Assembly (NCBI RefSeq): GCF_049532965.1
Contig: NZ_CP186694.1
Location: 2,914,001-2,978,000, forward strand
DNA length: 64,000 nucleotides
From: Roseateles sp049532965
GTDB taxonomy: Bacteria > Pseudomonadota > Gammaproteobacteria > Burkholderiales > Burkholderiaceae_C
Reading direction: 5' to 3'
Of the stretch, positions 25,890 through 35,255 are shown one piece after another (position 1 is the first letter of the stretch; each line of letters starts with the position of its first letter). A model generated the notes under the pieces. It worked only from the letters and a program-made list of their open reading frames with translations, made no database searches and had not been told where the DNA came from. Both the position numbers and the translations under genes were made by a program.

Positions 25890-28055
25890 TCAACCCTGCT
25901 GGACCACGGCCTCATGATCAGCCCGCGCCACCGGCAACCGCAAGGTCACCACCGTGCCATGCCCCGGGCTGCTGTCCACCCGCAGCGAACCGCCCAGCAC
26001 CTTCGCCCGCCGCTGCAATCCGCGGAGCCCGCGTCCCTGCGAGATGGTGGCGACGTCGAACCCCTCGCCATCGTCCTCGACCCGGATCTCCACCCGCTTG
26101 CCCAGGTCCCGCGTGACCACCCGCACCCGCGTCGCCCGGGCGTGCTTGAGCGCGTTCGTCAGCGCTTCCTGCATCAGCCGCAGTACATGCAGCGCATCGG
26201 GCGGCTCCAGCCACTCCAGCGGCGGCAGGTCATGGACGTCCCATTCCAGCTTGAGCCCGCCCAGTTGCAGCCGCTTGCCCAGCCGATAACGCATCGTCGC
26301 CAGCAGCGACACGAGGTCATGCCCCACCGGCTCCAGCGAATCGATCACCAGCCGAAGGTCGTCGACACACTCCCGCAGCACGCCCACCACCTGCTCCTGC
26401 GGCATCGAGCCCTGCTCCACCGCCACCATCGCCGACAGCAGCGACGACCCCAGGCCATCGTGCATGTCCTGCATGATCCGCTGCCGCTCCAGCAGCAGCG
26501 CCTGCTGCCGTTCGACCTCGCGCAACTTGTCGTGCTGCGCGCGCAACTCGACACTCTGCTCGTCCAGCCGCTGCGCCAGTTCCTCGTTCGCGCGCTCGAC
26601 GCCGCGCAGCGCCTCGACATACCGGTACTGCACCGCATACAGGAAGCTCGCCAGGATCACCAGCGTCGCGAACGGCATCAGGTAGACGTGCTCCGGCCAC
26701 CACCAGCCGGCGAGCAGCCCCAGGTCATGCACGCCCAGCACGACGCCGATCACCAGCGCCGCCGCCATCACGCGCAACTCGCGTGTGCCCTGCCGCCAGG
26801 CGACGCTCGCGACGAAGGCCGTTCCCGCCAGGCCCACCACCGCGTTGCAGATGTGGAGCAGCACCAGCGCGTCCACCCCTCGCCCCCACAGCGGCATCGA
26901 GGCCAGGCTGGACAGCAGCACGAACAGCGCCATCCCGCGCTCGAAGCGCGCGAATCGCTGCCGCGCGAATCGCAGCGCGAAGAGGAAGGTCAGCAGCATC
27001 ACCCACGACATCGACGCGTGCGTGAGCCACCAGAACCACTCGAGCGCCGCCCGCGTTCGTGGCAAGTCGAGGTGGTAATGCAGGTTGCGAACCAGCCACG
27101 CGACGCTCGCCAGCGAGAACAGCAGGTACGACGGATCCTCGCGCCGCTTCATCCAGAGCACGAGCGCGAACAGGCCCAGCGTCACCAGCGTCAGGCTGGT
27201 CGCTTGCGGCACGCCAATCTGCATCGCCCAGCGGCGGTCATGGCGCGGCTCGAGCGCTTCGCGCGCGCCCAGCCAGACACCCGACACCGAGTAATAGCCC
27301 GCCTGCATCACCGGCACCGCGATGACGACCTCGATCTCGCGCGCCTGCTGGATCTCGGTCAGCGCCGCCGGCAGCACCACCCACAGCGGCCGTACCCATT
27401 GCTCGCGCGCCCCCGACTGGTTGTCGAAAACCGGCCGCCAGCCGTCGTCGGTCTTCACGAGCACCGCCGCCGCCAGCGCCACCAGTCGGGGCATGTACAG
27501 CGCCACACTGGTTGGCCAGCGGCCGTTCGGCGCGGCATAGCGGACGCGGTACCAGCGCATCTGGAAGCGCGCTTCGCCCGTCGTCGTCGCGGCCTCGCGT
27601 TGACGGACCTCCGGCAGCACCACCTGCTGCCAGGCAGCCGGGTCCGACGGCGGCAACAGCGCCGGCGGCAGCGCCCCCTCCGTGCCGTCCATCACGCGCA
27701 ATGCGCGCCACCACGCCTTGAGCTGCTCCTGCGTCCAGTCGCTCGTCGCGACCTCCGCCACCGTCGCGCGCTGCGCACCGGCCGCCGGCGCGCTCTCAGG
27801 CACCGGGCGGGCGGGCCCGAGCGGCGAGGCCCGCGAGACCTGCACCTGACGCGGCTCGGCCGCCATGGCCGCCGTCGTCGGCATCAGCCCGGCGACGTGG
27901 CCCGCGACCAGCACCACCAACATGACCAGCAATGGCCGCCACGCGCCGGCCGCACCGATCGCGCAGATCGCCTCGAGCGCACGCCTCACGGTCGACGAGG
28001 GACGCGCCGTCCACGCCCGTCGCGCACGCGCGACCGGCGGACCTGACGCCGTCAT
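25890..28055 (-). CDS. Membrane sensor histidine kinase (7TM-DISM sensor, HisKA_3 kinase)
   Basis: This protein of about 721 residues has an N-terminal membrane segment and a periplasmic domain resembling 7TMR-DISMED2. About seven transmembrane helices follow (roughly residues 270-480), then a coiled coil (RANEELAQRLDEQSVELRAQ), the NarL-type phosphoacceptor motif (MQDMHDGLGSS, His about 532) and an ATPase domain (EALTNALKHA, GRGLRGLQRRAKVLGG). The start at 28055 follows gagga. The signal is likely periplasmic or membrane-borne. No response regulator gene is adjacent, which is unusual for this class. It lies 24 nt before lpxC and may share a transcript with it. Confidence 0.88.
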   Translation of the reverse strand: MTASGPPVARARRAWTARPSSTVRRALEAICAIGAAGAWRPLLVMLVVLVAGHVAGLMPTTAAMAAEPRQVQVSRASPLGPARPVPESAPAAGAQRATVAEVATSDWTQEQLKAWWRALRVMDGTEGALPPALLPPSDPAAWQQVVLPEVRQREAATTTGEARFQMRWYRVRYAAPNGRWPTSVALYMPRLVALAAAVLVKTDDGWRPVFDNQSGAREQWVRPLWVVLPAALTEIQQAREIEVVIAVPVMQAGYYSVSGVWLGAREALEPRHDRRWAMQIGVPQATSLTLVTLGLFALVLWMKRREDPSYLLFSLASVAWLVRNLHYHLDLPRTRAALEWFWWLTHASMSWVMLLTFLFALRFARQRFARFERGMALFVLLSSLASMPLWGRGVDALVLLHICNAVVGLAGTAFVASVAWRQGTRELRVMAAALVIGVVLGVHDLGLLAGWWWPEHVYLMPFATLVILASFLYAVQYRYVEALRGVERANEELAQRLDEQSVELRAQHDKLREVERQQALLLERQRIMQDMHDGLGSSLLSAMVAVEQGSMPQEQVVGVLRECVDDLRLVIDSLEPVGHDLVSLLATMRYRLGKRLQLGGLKLEWDVHDLPPLEWLEPPDALHVLRLMQEALTNALKHARATRVRVVTRDLGKRVEIRVEDDGEGFDVATISQGRGLRGLQRRAKVLGGSLRVDSSPGHGTVVTLRLPVARADHEAVVQQG

Positions 28056-28200
28056 TCCGTCCTCACCCTGACCCATGCATCCGCTCTGCTCTTGTGATCG
28101 GGCGCAAGTGTGCCGAACTTCACAATCCGGCACGAGCGTTCAATTGCAACAAGAGCCCCTCGAATGGGCGCTCTTCCGCCCCCGAAAGACCGAGGGACGC

Positions 28201-28236
28201 AAAAAAGGCCATGCCCCCTCATCGGGGCATGGCCTT
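28201..28236 (-). terminator. Rho-independent terminator after ftsZ
   Basis: A 13-bp perfect stem (28205-28217 with 28224-28236, loop of 6) is followed on the minus strand by a T run. It lies about 30 nt beyond the ftsZ stop and should end most dcw transcription before the kinase gene. Confidence 0.88.
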
Positions 28237-28267
28237 GAAGCTGATGGCGTTCGAGAAGGAGCGGGAC

Positions 28268-29503
28268 TCAGTCCGCCTGCTTGCGCAGGAAGGCCGGGAT
28301 CTCGATCTCATCCATGCCGTTGGACGACAGCGCCTCGACCTTCGCCGCGGCCGTGCGGCCGTGACGCCACACGCTCGGCACGCTCATGCCGCCGAAGTCG
28401 GACGGCGTCATCGGCGCCGCCGCCGGCGAGCCTTGCGCCGCGGCCGAACCCGGCATCACCACCGGCTGCGTCAGCACCGGCATGTTGTCGGTGCCGGTGC
28501 GCAGCTGCGGCTGCTGCACGACCAGTTGCGGCTGCTGGCGCGCTGCCGAACGCTGGCTCAGGCCCGTCGCGATCACGGTGACGCGCAGTTGGTCGCCCAG
28601 CGATTCGTCGTACGCGGTGCCGTAGATGATGTGCGCATCATCAGCGGCGTAGCGCTTGATCGCGGTCATCGCGTTGCGGCTTTCCGCCAGCTTGAAGTTG
28701 TTGCGGCTCGCCGCGATCAGCACCAGCACGCCACGCGCGCCGGACAGATCGATGCCTTCCAGCAGCGGGCAGGCCACGGCGCCTTCGGCGGCCTTGGTCG
28801 CGCGGTCCGGGCCCGCGGCCACGGCCGTGCCCATCATCGCCTTGCCCGGCTCGCTCATCACGGTCTTCACGTCTTCGAAGTCGACGTTGACCAGGCCCGG
28901 CATGTGGATGATGTCGGAGATGCCGCCGACCGCGTTCTTCAGCACGTCGTTGGCGTGCGCGAACGCCTGGTCCTGCGTGACGTCGTCACCCAGCACTTCC
29001 AGCAGCTTGTCGTTCAGCACGACGATCAGCGAATCGACATTCGCCTCGAGCTCCTGCAGGCCCAGGTCCGCAGCCTTGCCGCGGCGGTTGCCCTCGAACT
29101 CGAACGGCTTGGTCACCACGCCGACGGTCAGGATGCCCATCTCCTTGGCCACGCGCGCAATCACCGGCGCGGCGCCCGTGCCGGTGCCGCCGCCCATGCC
29201 CGCCGTGATGAACAGCATGTGCGCGCCCGTGATGGATTCGCGGATGCGGGCCTCGGCCTCCTCGGCGGCCAGACGGCCCACCTCGGGTTTCGCACCGGCG
29301 CCCAGGCCGGTATGGCCCAGTTGCAGGAGTTGATCGGCCTTGGAGCGATTCAGGGCTTGGGCATCCGTGTTGGCCACGATGAATTCCACGCCCTGGACAC
29401 CTTGGCTGATCATGTGCTCGACCGCGTTACCGCCGCCGCCGCCCACGCCGATCACCTTGATCTGGGTGCCCTGATCAAACTCTTCGATCATCTCGATCGC
29501 CAT
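28268..29503 (-). CDS. ftsZ: Cell division GTPase FtsZ
   Basis: This 411-residue tubulin homologue forms the cytokinetic ring. It shows VIGVGGGGGNAVEHM at the N-terminus, the tubulin signature GGGTGTGAAP, and NVDFEDVKTVMS. The variable linker is about 80 residues and Gln/Pro-rich. The conserved C-terminal peptide EIEIPAFLRKQ, which binds FtsA and ZipA, ends the protein. The start is ATG 29503, 8 nt after a perfect aggagg. It is the last gene of the dcw run, 123 bp after ftsA, a gap that could hold its own promoter. Confidence 0.98.
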   Translation of the reverse strand: MAIEMIEEFDQGTQIKVIGVGGGGGNAVEHMISQGVQGVEFIVANTDAQALNRSKADQLLQLGHTGLGAGAKPEVGRLAAEEAEARIRESITGAHMLFITAGMGGGTGTGAAPVIARVAKEMGILTVGVVTKPFEFEGNRRGKAADLGLQELEANVDSLIVVLNDKLLEVLGDDVTQDQAFAHANDVLKNAVGGISDIIHMPGLVNVDFEDVKTVMSEPGKAMMGTAVAAGPDRATKAAEGAVACPLLEGIDLSGARGVLVLIAASRNNFKLAESRNAMTAIKRYAADDAHIIYGTAYDESLGDQLRVTVIATGLSQRSAARQQPQLVVQQPQLRTGTDNMPVLTQPVVMPGSAAAQGSPAAAPMTPSDFGGMSVPSVWRHGRTAAAKVEALSSNGMDEIEIPAFLRKQAD

Positions 29504-29626
29504 ATCAAACCTCCTGTCCATATTGTGCAGTTGCCATCAGCAAAATAGAAGTGGGAAGAGCCCTTTTTTAGGGGGCAAAACCCTCGAACGTCGTAAAGAA
29601 AGCGTGAGCCGGTCAGTTCCAGCTTC

Positions 29627-30856
29627 TTAGAAATTCCCCAGGAACCAGTCCTTCGCGCGGCCGAACAGGGTCTTCACCGAACCCGCCTGCTGCGCCGCCT
29701 TGAATCCCCGCGTGCGCGCCAGGCGCGCTTCCTCCAACAATCCCATCACGGTCGCCGATCGGGGATTGGCAACCATGTCGAACAGCGCGCCGTTGTAGGT
29801 CGGGTTTCCACGGCGTACCGGTTTCAGGAAAATGTCCTCGGCCAGTTCGACCATCCCCGGCATCACCGACGAGCCACCGGACAGCACGATTCCCGAGGAC
29901 AGCAATTCCTCGTACCCCGATTCCCGGATGACCTGATGCACGAGCGAGAAAATCTCCTCGACGCGCGGCTCGATGACACCGGCCAGCGCCTGTTTCGACA
30001 ACATCCGCGGCGCGCGGTCACCCAAACCCGGCACCTCGACCTGGTCCGCCGGATCGGCCAGCAATTGCTTGGCCACCCCATGCTCGACCTTGATTTCCTC
30101 GGCGTCCTTGGTCGGCGTGCGCAGCGCCATCGCGATATCGCTGGTGATCAGGTCGCCGGCAATCGGAATGACCGCGGTATGCCGGATCGACCCGCCGGTA
30201 AAAATCGCCACGTCGGTCGTCCCGGCGCCGATGTCGACCAGCGCCACGCCCAGGTCGCGCTCGTCGGAAGTGAGCGCAGCCAAACTGGAAGCGCTCGGAT
30301 TCAGCACCAGTTGCTCCACCTCCAGCCCGCAGCGACGCACGCACTTGACGATGTTTTCGGCCGCGCTCTGCGCGCCGGTCACGATATGGACCTTGACCTC
30401 CAGGCGGCCGCCGCTCATCCCGATCGGCTCCTTGACCTCGTGGCCGTCGATCACGAACTCCTGCGGTTCCACCAGCAACAGGCGCTGGTCGTTGGGAATA
30501 TTGATGGCCTTGGCGGTTTCCACCACCCGGGCCACATCCACCGGCGTCACTTCCTTGTCCCGGACGATGACCATGCCGGTCGAGTTCTGACCGCGGATAT
30601 GGCTGCCGGTAATCCCCGTGTAAACCCTCGAAATGCGGCAGTCCGCCATCATTTCGGCTTCCTTGAGCGCCTGCTGAATCGATTGGACGGTCGCGTCGAT
30701 ATTGACGACGACGCCCCGCTTCAGCCCATGGCTCGGCGCCACGCCCAGGCCGGCAATGCGCAACTGACCGTCGCCCATCACTTCGGCCACCACCGCCATG
30801 ATCTTGGCGGTGCCGATGTCCAACCCGACGACCAAATCCTTGTATTCCTTGGCCAT
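29627..30856 (-). CDS. ftsA: Cell division protein FtsA
   Basis: This 409-residue actin-fold ATPase tethers FtsZ to the membrane. ATP-binding blocks are visible as VVGLDIGTAKIMAVVAEV and VDIGAGTTDVAIFTGG, and SGGSSVMPG is conserved. The C-terminus (LFGRAKDWFLGNF) is the amphipathic membrane-targeting helix. The ATG at 30856 follows gaggaca; it lies 8 nt after the ftsQ stop. Confidence 0.97.
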   Translation of the reverse strand: MAKEYKDLVVGLDIGTAKIMAVVAEVMGDGQLRIAGLGVAPSHGLKRGVVVNIDATVQSIQQALKEAEMMADCRISRVYTGITGSHIRGQNSTGMVIVRDKEVTPVDVARVVETAKAINIPNDQRLLLVEPQEFVIDGHEVKEPIGMSGGRLEVKVHIVTGAQSAAENIVKCVRRCGLEVEQLVLNPSASSLAALTSDERDLGVALVDIGAGTTDVAIFTGGSIRHTAVIPIAGDLITSDIAMALRTPTKDAEEIKVEHGVAKQLLADPADQVEVPGLGDRAPRMLSKQALAGVIEPRVEEIFSLVHQVIRESGYEELLSSGIVLSGGSSVMPGMVELAEDIFLKPVRRGNPTYNGALFDMVANPRSATVMGLLEEARLARTRGFKAAQQAGSVKTLFGRAKDWFLGNF

Positions 30857-30864
30857 GCCTGTCC

Positions 30865-31701
30865 TCAATTCTTCTTGGCGCCCTTGGGCGCAGTGGTAAC
30901 CGTCGTCACGCCAGCCAGGCGGACCGCATACCCGGACTCATGCCGGAGGTCCGCCGATACCAGCGAGGTGCGGTAGCGCGCGGTGATCTGGGGAATGCTG
31001 GCGATGAATTGCCCATACCGGGCCACCACCTCCGCCTCGCTGCCCCGGCCGAGTTCCACGACCGCTCCCTTTTCCAGCGTGGCCTTCCAGGAGCCGCGGC
31101 CGGACAAATCCAGCCTAGCCACGCCCTCGTCCAGTTTCCGGAGCGTCATCGGATCGAGCTGCCGCCACATCGACAGCATCGCGGCCGACGATTTCGCCGG
31201 CCCGGCCAGCGTCGGCAGGTCCTCGTCCTCGACGTCGCCGAGATTCGCGTCGAAGACCTCGCCGAAACTGTTGACCAGCCGGGTATCGGCCGACGCCTCC
31301 GAATCCGCGTCGGCGCCGTCGACCTTGGTTTCCCAATAGGCGGCGGGACGGTGCTCCTCCAGCGACACCACCAGGTGCAGCGGCCAGACCCGGCGCACCG
31401 TCGCATGCCGGACCCAGGGCACCGCCTCGAAGGCTGCCCGCGCCTGCTGCAGGTTCATCGTCAGGAAGTTCCCCGACAGCCGCGGCAACGCGTTGGCGCG
31501 CAACGAGGCGCTGCTGTTGCGGCTCACGTCCCCCTCGACCGTGATCGACCGGATCGAGAACGCCGGTTGCCGCGCCAGCCAATGCAGCCCCACCACCGCC
31601 GCGGCCAACGCCACGACGACGAGCAACAACCCGGCGGCGCCGTTCATCACGCGGATGTCCGGCGGCAGCGGGTTGGCGGTGTGGGTGAAGGTGGCGCCCA
31701 T
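30865..31701 (-). CDS. ftsQ: Cell division protein FtsQ
   Basis: This 278-residue bitopic protein has a short cytoplasmic tail, one transmembrane helix (about residues 20-42), a POTRA domain (FSIRSITVEGDVSRNSSASL) and the FtsQ beta domain (WVRHATVRRVWPLHLVVSLEEHRPAAYW). It recruits FtsB and FtsL to the divisome. An acidic stretch (VDGADADSEASAD) interrupts the beta domain. Confidence 0.95.
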   Translation of the reverse strand: MGATFTHTANPLPPDIRVMNGAAGLLLVVVALAAAVVGLHWLARQPAFSIRSITVEGDVSRNSSASLRANALPRLSGNFLTMNLQQARAAFEAVPWVRHATVRRVWPLHLVVSLEEHRPAAYWETKVDGADADSEASADTRLVNSFGEVFDANLGDVEDEDLPTLAGPAKSSAAMLSMWRQLDPMTLRKLDEGVARLDLSGRGSWKATLEKGAVVELGRGSEAEVVARYGQFIASIPQITARYRTSLVSADLRHESGYAVRLAGVTTVTTAPKGAKKN

Positions 31702-31726
31702 GGCGGGGGATGGCGTCAGCGTCCGT

Positions 31727-32734
31727 TCAGGCCTGGCTGTCCAGCCGTGCCTGCGACAGCAGGTACAGGCACAGCTTGGGATAGGAGATACCGACGGCCG
31801 CCGCGGCCTTCGGCACCAGCGAATGGGAGGTCATTCCCGGCGAGGTGTTGATTTCCAGCAGGAACAACTGGCCGTCGGCATTGCGCCGCATCACGTCGAC
31901 GCGCCCCCAGCCCCGCGCGCCCAGCGAGCGATAGGCCTTCAGCACCAGGTCCTGCACGCGGGCCTGCTCGTCGGCGGGCAGTTGGCCCACCAGATACTGC
32001 GTCGTGTCGGTGAAGTACTTGTTCTGGTAGTCGTAGTTGCCGCCCTCGGCGCGGATCTCGATGACGGGCAGCGCGATGGCGTCGGTGCCTTCACCCAGCA
32101 CCGGGCAGGTCAGCTCGGCACCATCGACGAACTCCTCGCACAGCACTTCGGCGTCGTACTGCGCGGCCAGTTCCACGGCGGCTTGCATGTCCGAGTAGCC
32201 CATCACCTTGCTCGCCCCGATGGACGACCCCTCGTGGGGCGGCTTGACGAAGATCGGCAGCCCGATCTCGTCCGGCACGGTCCGCACGCGCTCGCGTTGC
32301 AGCTGGTCGCGCTTGAGGCTGACCCAGCGGGGCGTCGACAGTTGATCGGCGAGCCAGACGCGCTTGGTCGTGATCTTGTCCATCGCGATCGCCGAGGCCA
32401 TCACGCCGGACCCGGTGTACGGGATGCCCATCAGCTCGAGCGCGCCTTGCACCGTGCCGTCCTCGCCGTGGCGGCCATGCAGCGCGATGAAGGCGCGCTG
32501 GAAGCCTTCGCGCTTCAGCTCGAGCAGGTCGCGCTCGCCCGGGTCGAACGCGTGCGCGTCGACGCCTTCGGCCTGCAGCGCGGCCAGCACGCCCTGCCCC
32601 GACATCAACGAGACCTCGCGCTCTGCCGAGTCGCCGCCGAACAGCACCGCAACCTTGCCGAGGGCCTTGGCGTCGATGCGGCCGATGCCGAGTTGCTGGA
32701 ACAGGGCCGATGGAGGATTGAGGTCCGTGCTCAT
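31727..32734 (-). CDS. ddl: D-alanine--D-alanine ligase
   Basis: This 335-residue ATP-grasp enzyme joins two D-Ala for the peptidoglycan stem. It shows KVAVLFGGDSAEREVSLMSG at the N-terminus, the ALHGRHGEDGTVQG block, KPPHEGSSIGASKV (ATP binding), and LLEINTSPGMTSHSL (Mg binding). Its start overlaps murC by 4 nt. It corresponds to the ddlB position of other dcw clusters. Confidence 0.97.
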   Translation of the reverse strand: MSTDLNPPSALFQQLGIGRIDAKALGKVAVLFGGDSAEREVSLMSGQGVLAALQAEGVDAHAFDPGERDLLELKREGFQRAFIALHGRHGEDGTVQGALELMGIPYTGSGVMASAIAMDKITTKRVWLADQLSTPRWVSLKRDQLQRERVRTVPDEIGLPIFVKPPHEGSSIGASKVMGYSDMQAAVELAAQYDAEVLCEEFVDGAELTCPVLGEGTDAIALPVIEIRAEGGNYDYQNKYFTDTTQYLVGQLPADEQARVQDLVLKAYRSLGARGWGRVDVMRRNADGQLFLLEINTSPGMTSHSLVPKAAAAVGISYPKLCLYLLSQARLDSQA

Positions 32735-34158
32735 GTCCGGACTCCCTTCGCTTGCGTCATGAGTGCCACGGTGCGCGCGGGGACGGCGGCGATCGAGCCG
32801 GCCCCCATCACGATCACCACATCGCCGGCGCGCGCCTGATGGGCGATCGCCTGCGGCAGTCCCTGCCAGTCGCCGACGAAACCGGCTGCCGTGCCGCGAG
32901 CCGTCACCGCCTGCGCCAGGCTCTCGCCGCTGATGCCGGGCAGCGGGGACTCGCTGGCGGCATAGATCTCGGTCAGCAGCACGCCGTCGGCCTGCGCGAG
33001 GACCTCGGCGAATTCATCGAAGCAGTCGCGCGTCCGCGTGTAGCGATGCGGCTGGAACACCAGCAGCAGCCGTCGACCCGGGTACGCGCCGCGCGCGGCC
33101 TGGAGCACCGCCTGCATCTCGACCGGGTGATGCCCGTAGTCGTCGATCAGCAGCGCGGTGCCGTCGGCCGCCGCGACGGGCAACTCCCCATGCGACTGGA
33201 AGCGGCGCCCGACGCCGCCGAAACCGGCGAGCGCCTGCAACAGCGCGTCGTCCGCAATGCCCAGCTCCATCGCCATCGCGATCACCGCCAGCGCGTTGAG
33301 CACGTTGTGTCGCCCGTTCAGGCGCAGCGCCACCGCCAGCGGCGGCAAGTCGCGGCCTTGGCGGTCCCGGCGCAGCGCAGTGAAGCGCATGCCGCCGCCC
33401 GCCTGCGCCGCCACGTCGGTCGCGCGCACGTCGTTGCCGTCGTCCAGGCCATACCGGATCACCGGGCGCGAGATCATCGGCACGATGCTGCGCACGCCGG
33501 CGTCGTCGCCACACAGCACGGCGGCGCCCCAGAACGGCATGCGATGAAGGAAGTCGACGAAGGCCTGACGCAGACGGGCCATGTCGTGCCCGTAGGTGTC
33601 CATGTGGTCGGCGTCGATGTTGGTGACGATCGCCAGCTGCGGCAGCAGGTGCAGGAAGGAGGCGTCCGACTCGTCGGCTTCAACGACCATGTGCGGCCCG
33701 CTGCCCAGCGCGGCGTTCGCGCCGGCCGACAGCAGTTGGCCTCCGATCGCGTAGCTGGGATCGAGGCCCGCCTGCAGCATCACCGTCGTCAGCAGCGAGG
33801 TCGTCGTCGTCTTGCCGTGCGTGCCCGCGACCGCGATGCCCATGCGCGGGCGCATCAGCTCGGCCAGCATCTGGGCGCGCAGCAGCACCGGAATGCCATG
33901 CTGATGAGCGGCCATCAGCTCCGGGTTATCGGCCTTGATCGCGCTCGACTTGACGAGCACCTGCGCGTCGCCGACATGCTCCGCCGCATGCCCGATCTTC
34001 ACGTCGACGCCGAGCGCGCGCAGGCGGCGCGTGGTCTCGCCCTCGCCCTGGTCCGAGCCGCTGACCCGATAGCCCTGCGCCACCAGCAGTTCGGCGATGC
34101 CGCTCATGCCGGCGCCGCCGATGCCGGTGAAGTGGATGCGCTGGATCGCGTGCTTCAT
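32731..34158 (-). CDS. murC: UDP-N-acetylmuramate--L-alanine ligase MurC
   Basis: This 475-residue Mur ligase adds the first residue of the stem peptide. Blocks: IHFTGIGGAGMSGIAELL, GTHGKTTTTSLL (ATP site), EADESDASFLHLLP and a C-terminal HHPVEMQAVL. Start ATG 34158 overlaps the murG stop by 4 nt; longer in-frame sequence upstream is shadow coding inside murG. Confidence 0.97.
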   Translation of the reverse strand: MKHAIQRIHFTGIGGAGMSGIAELLVAQGYRVSGSDQGEGETTRRLRALGVDVKIGHAAEHVGDAQVLVKSSAIKADNPELMAAHQHGIPVLLRAQMLAELMRPRMGIAVAGTHGKTTTTSLLTTVMLQAGLDPSYAIGGQLLSAGANAALGSGPHMVVEADESDASFLHLLPQLAIVTNIDADHMDTYGHDMARLRQAFVDFLHRMPFWGAAVLCGDDAGVRSIVPMISRPVIRYGLDDGNDVRATDVAAQAGGGMRFTALRRDRQGRDLPPLAVALRLNGRHNVLNALAVIAMAMELGIADDALLQALAGFGGVGRRFQSHGELPVAAADGTALLIDDYGHHPVEMQAVLQAARGAYPGRRLLLVFQPHRYTRTRDCFDEFAEVLAQADGVLLTEIYAASESPLPGISGESLAQAVTARGTAAGFVGDWQGLPQAIAHQARAGDVVIVMGAGSIAAVPARTVALMTQAKGVRT

Positions 34159-35255
34159 GCGCGGGCTCCTTGCGCGTCCCTGGCCTGCACCAGCGCCTCG
34201 AGTTCGTCGGCGACCCGCGACGCCGCGCGCGGACGCGCCAGCGAGCGGGCCTTGCTCGCCATCGCGAGCCAGTGCTCGCGCGGCTGCTGGAGCAGGTCGA
34301 ACAAGGCCTGCGCGGTCAGCGTTTCCTGCGGCAGGTGGATGCCGGCGCCGTGTTGCGCCATGTACTGCGCGTTGTCGCGCTGGTGCGAGGTCGTGCTGAC
34401 GACCAGCGGCACCAGGATGCTGGCGACGCCCGCGGCACACAGCTCCGACACGGTGACCGCGCCGGCGCGGCAGATCACCACGTCGGCCTCGGCCAGGCGC
34501 GTTGCCATGTCGTTGATGAAGGGCACGACCTCCGCCTCCACGCCGGCCTTCGCATACGCGGCCTGCACCAGCGGGAAGTTGGCCTCGCCGGTCTGGTGCG
34601 TGACCATCGGGCGCTGGTGCGCGTCCCACAGCGCCAGCGTCTGCGGCAGCACGTCGTTGATCGCGCGCGCGCCCAGCGAGCCGCCCACCACCAGCACCTT
34701 CAGCGGACCGTTGCGGCCGGCGAAGCGCAGTTCGGGCGCGGGCAGGTCCTCGATCTCGGCGCGTACCGGGTTGCCGGTCACGACGCTCTTCTTCTGCTGC
34801 GCGGCGGCCAGGCCGTCAAAACCGAAGGCGATCTTCCGGGCCACCGGCGCCAGCGCCTTGTTGGACAGCAGCAGCGCCGCGTCCGCGTTGACCAGCATCA
34901 GCGGACGGCGCATCACCCAGGCCATCAGGCCGCCCGGAAAGCAGACATAGCCGCCCATGCCGAGCACCGCGTCGGCCTGACGCGCGCTGAAGATGTGCGC
35001 GCTCTGGCCCAGTGCCTTGAACAGGCGCACGACGCCCAGCAGCGAGTGCTTCAGTCCCTTGCCGCGCAGGCCGGCGAAGGACAGCCGATCCATCGGCAGG
35101 CCCGAGGGCGGTACCAGCTTGTTCTCCATGCCGGCCTCGGTGCCGAGCCAGGACACGGTCCAGCCGCGGCGCTGCATCTCGGCCGCCACGGCCAGGCCGG
35201 GAATCACATGGCCGCCGGTGCCGGCCGCCATCACGACGAGGTGGCGGGTGCTCAT
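34155..35255 (-). CDS. murG: Undecaprenyldiphospho-muramoylpentapeptide GlcNAc transferase MurG
   Basis: This 366-residue GT-B enzyme converts lipid I to lipid II on the inner face of the membrane. It has the Gly-rich loops AAGTGGHVIPGLA and GGSLGARAINDVLP and the ICRAGAVTVSELCAAG donor-site block. It is coupled by 4-nt overlaps to ftsW upstream and murC downstream. Confidence 0.97.
   Translation of the reverse strand: MSTRHLVVMAAGTGGHVIPGLAVAAEMQRRGWTVSWLGTEAGMENKLVPPSGLPMDRLSFAGLRGKGLKHSLLGVVRLFKALGQSAHIFSARQADAVLGMGGYVCFPGGLMAWVMRRPLMLVNADAALLLSNKALAPVARKIAFGFDGLAAAQQKKSVVTGNPVRAEIEDLPAPELRFAGRNGPLKVLVVGGSLGARAINDVLPQTLALWDAHQRPMVTHQTGEANFPLVQAAYAKAGVEAEVVPFINDMATRLAEADVVICRAGAVTVSELCAAGVASILVPLVVSTTSHQRDNAQYMAQHGAGIHLPQETLTAQALFDLLQQPREHWLAMASKARSLARPRAASRVADELEALVQARDAQGARA

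Noticed and set aside
24888..28046. 1052-residue plus-strand frame rich in Arg, His and Gln
   Set aside because: It is antisense to lpxC and the sensor kinase, both well-supported genes; composition is typical of a GC-rich shadow frame.
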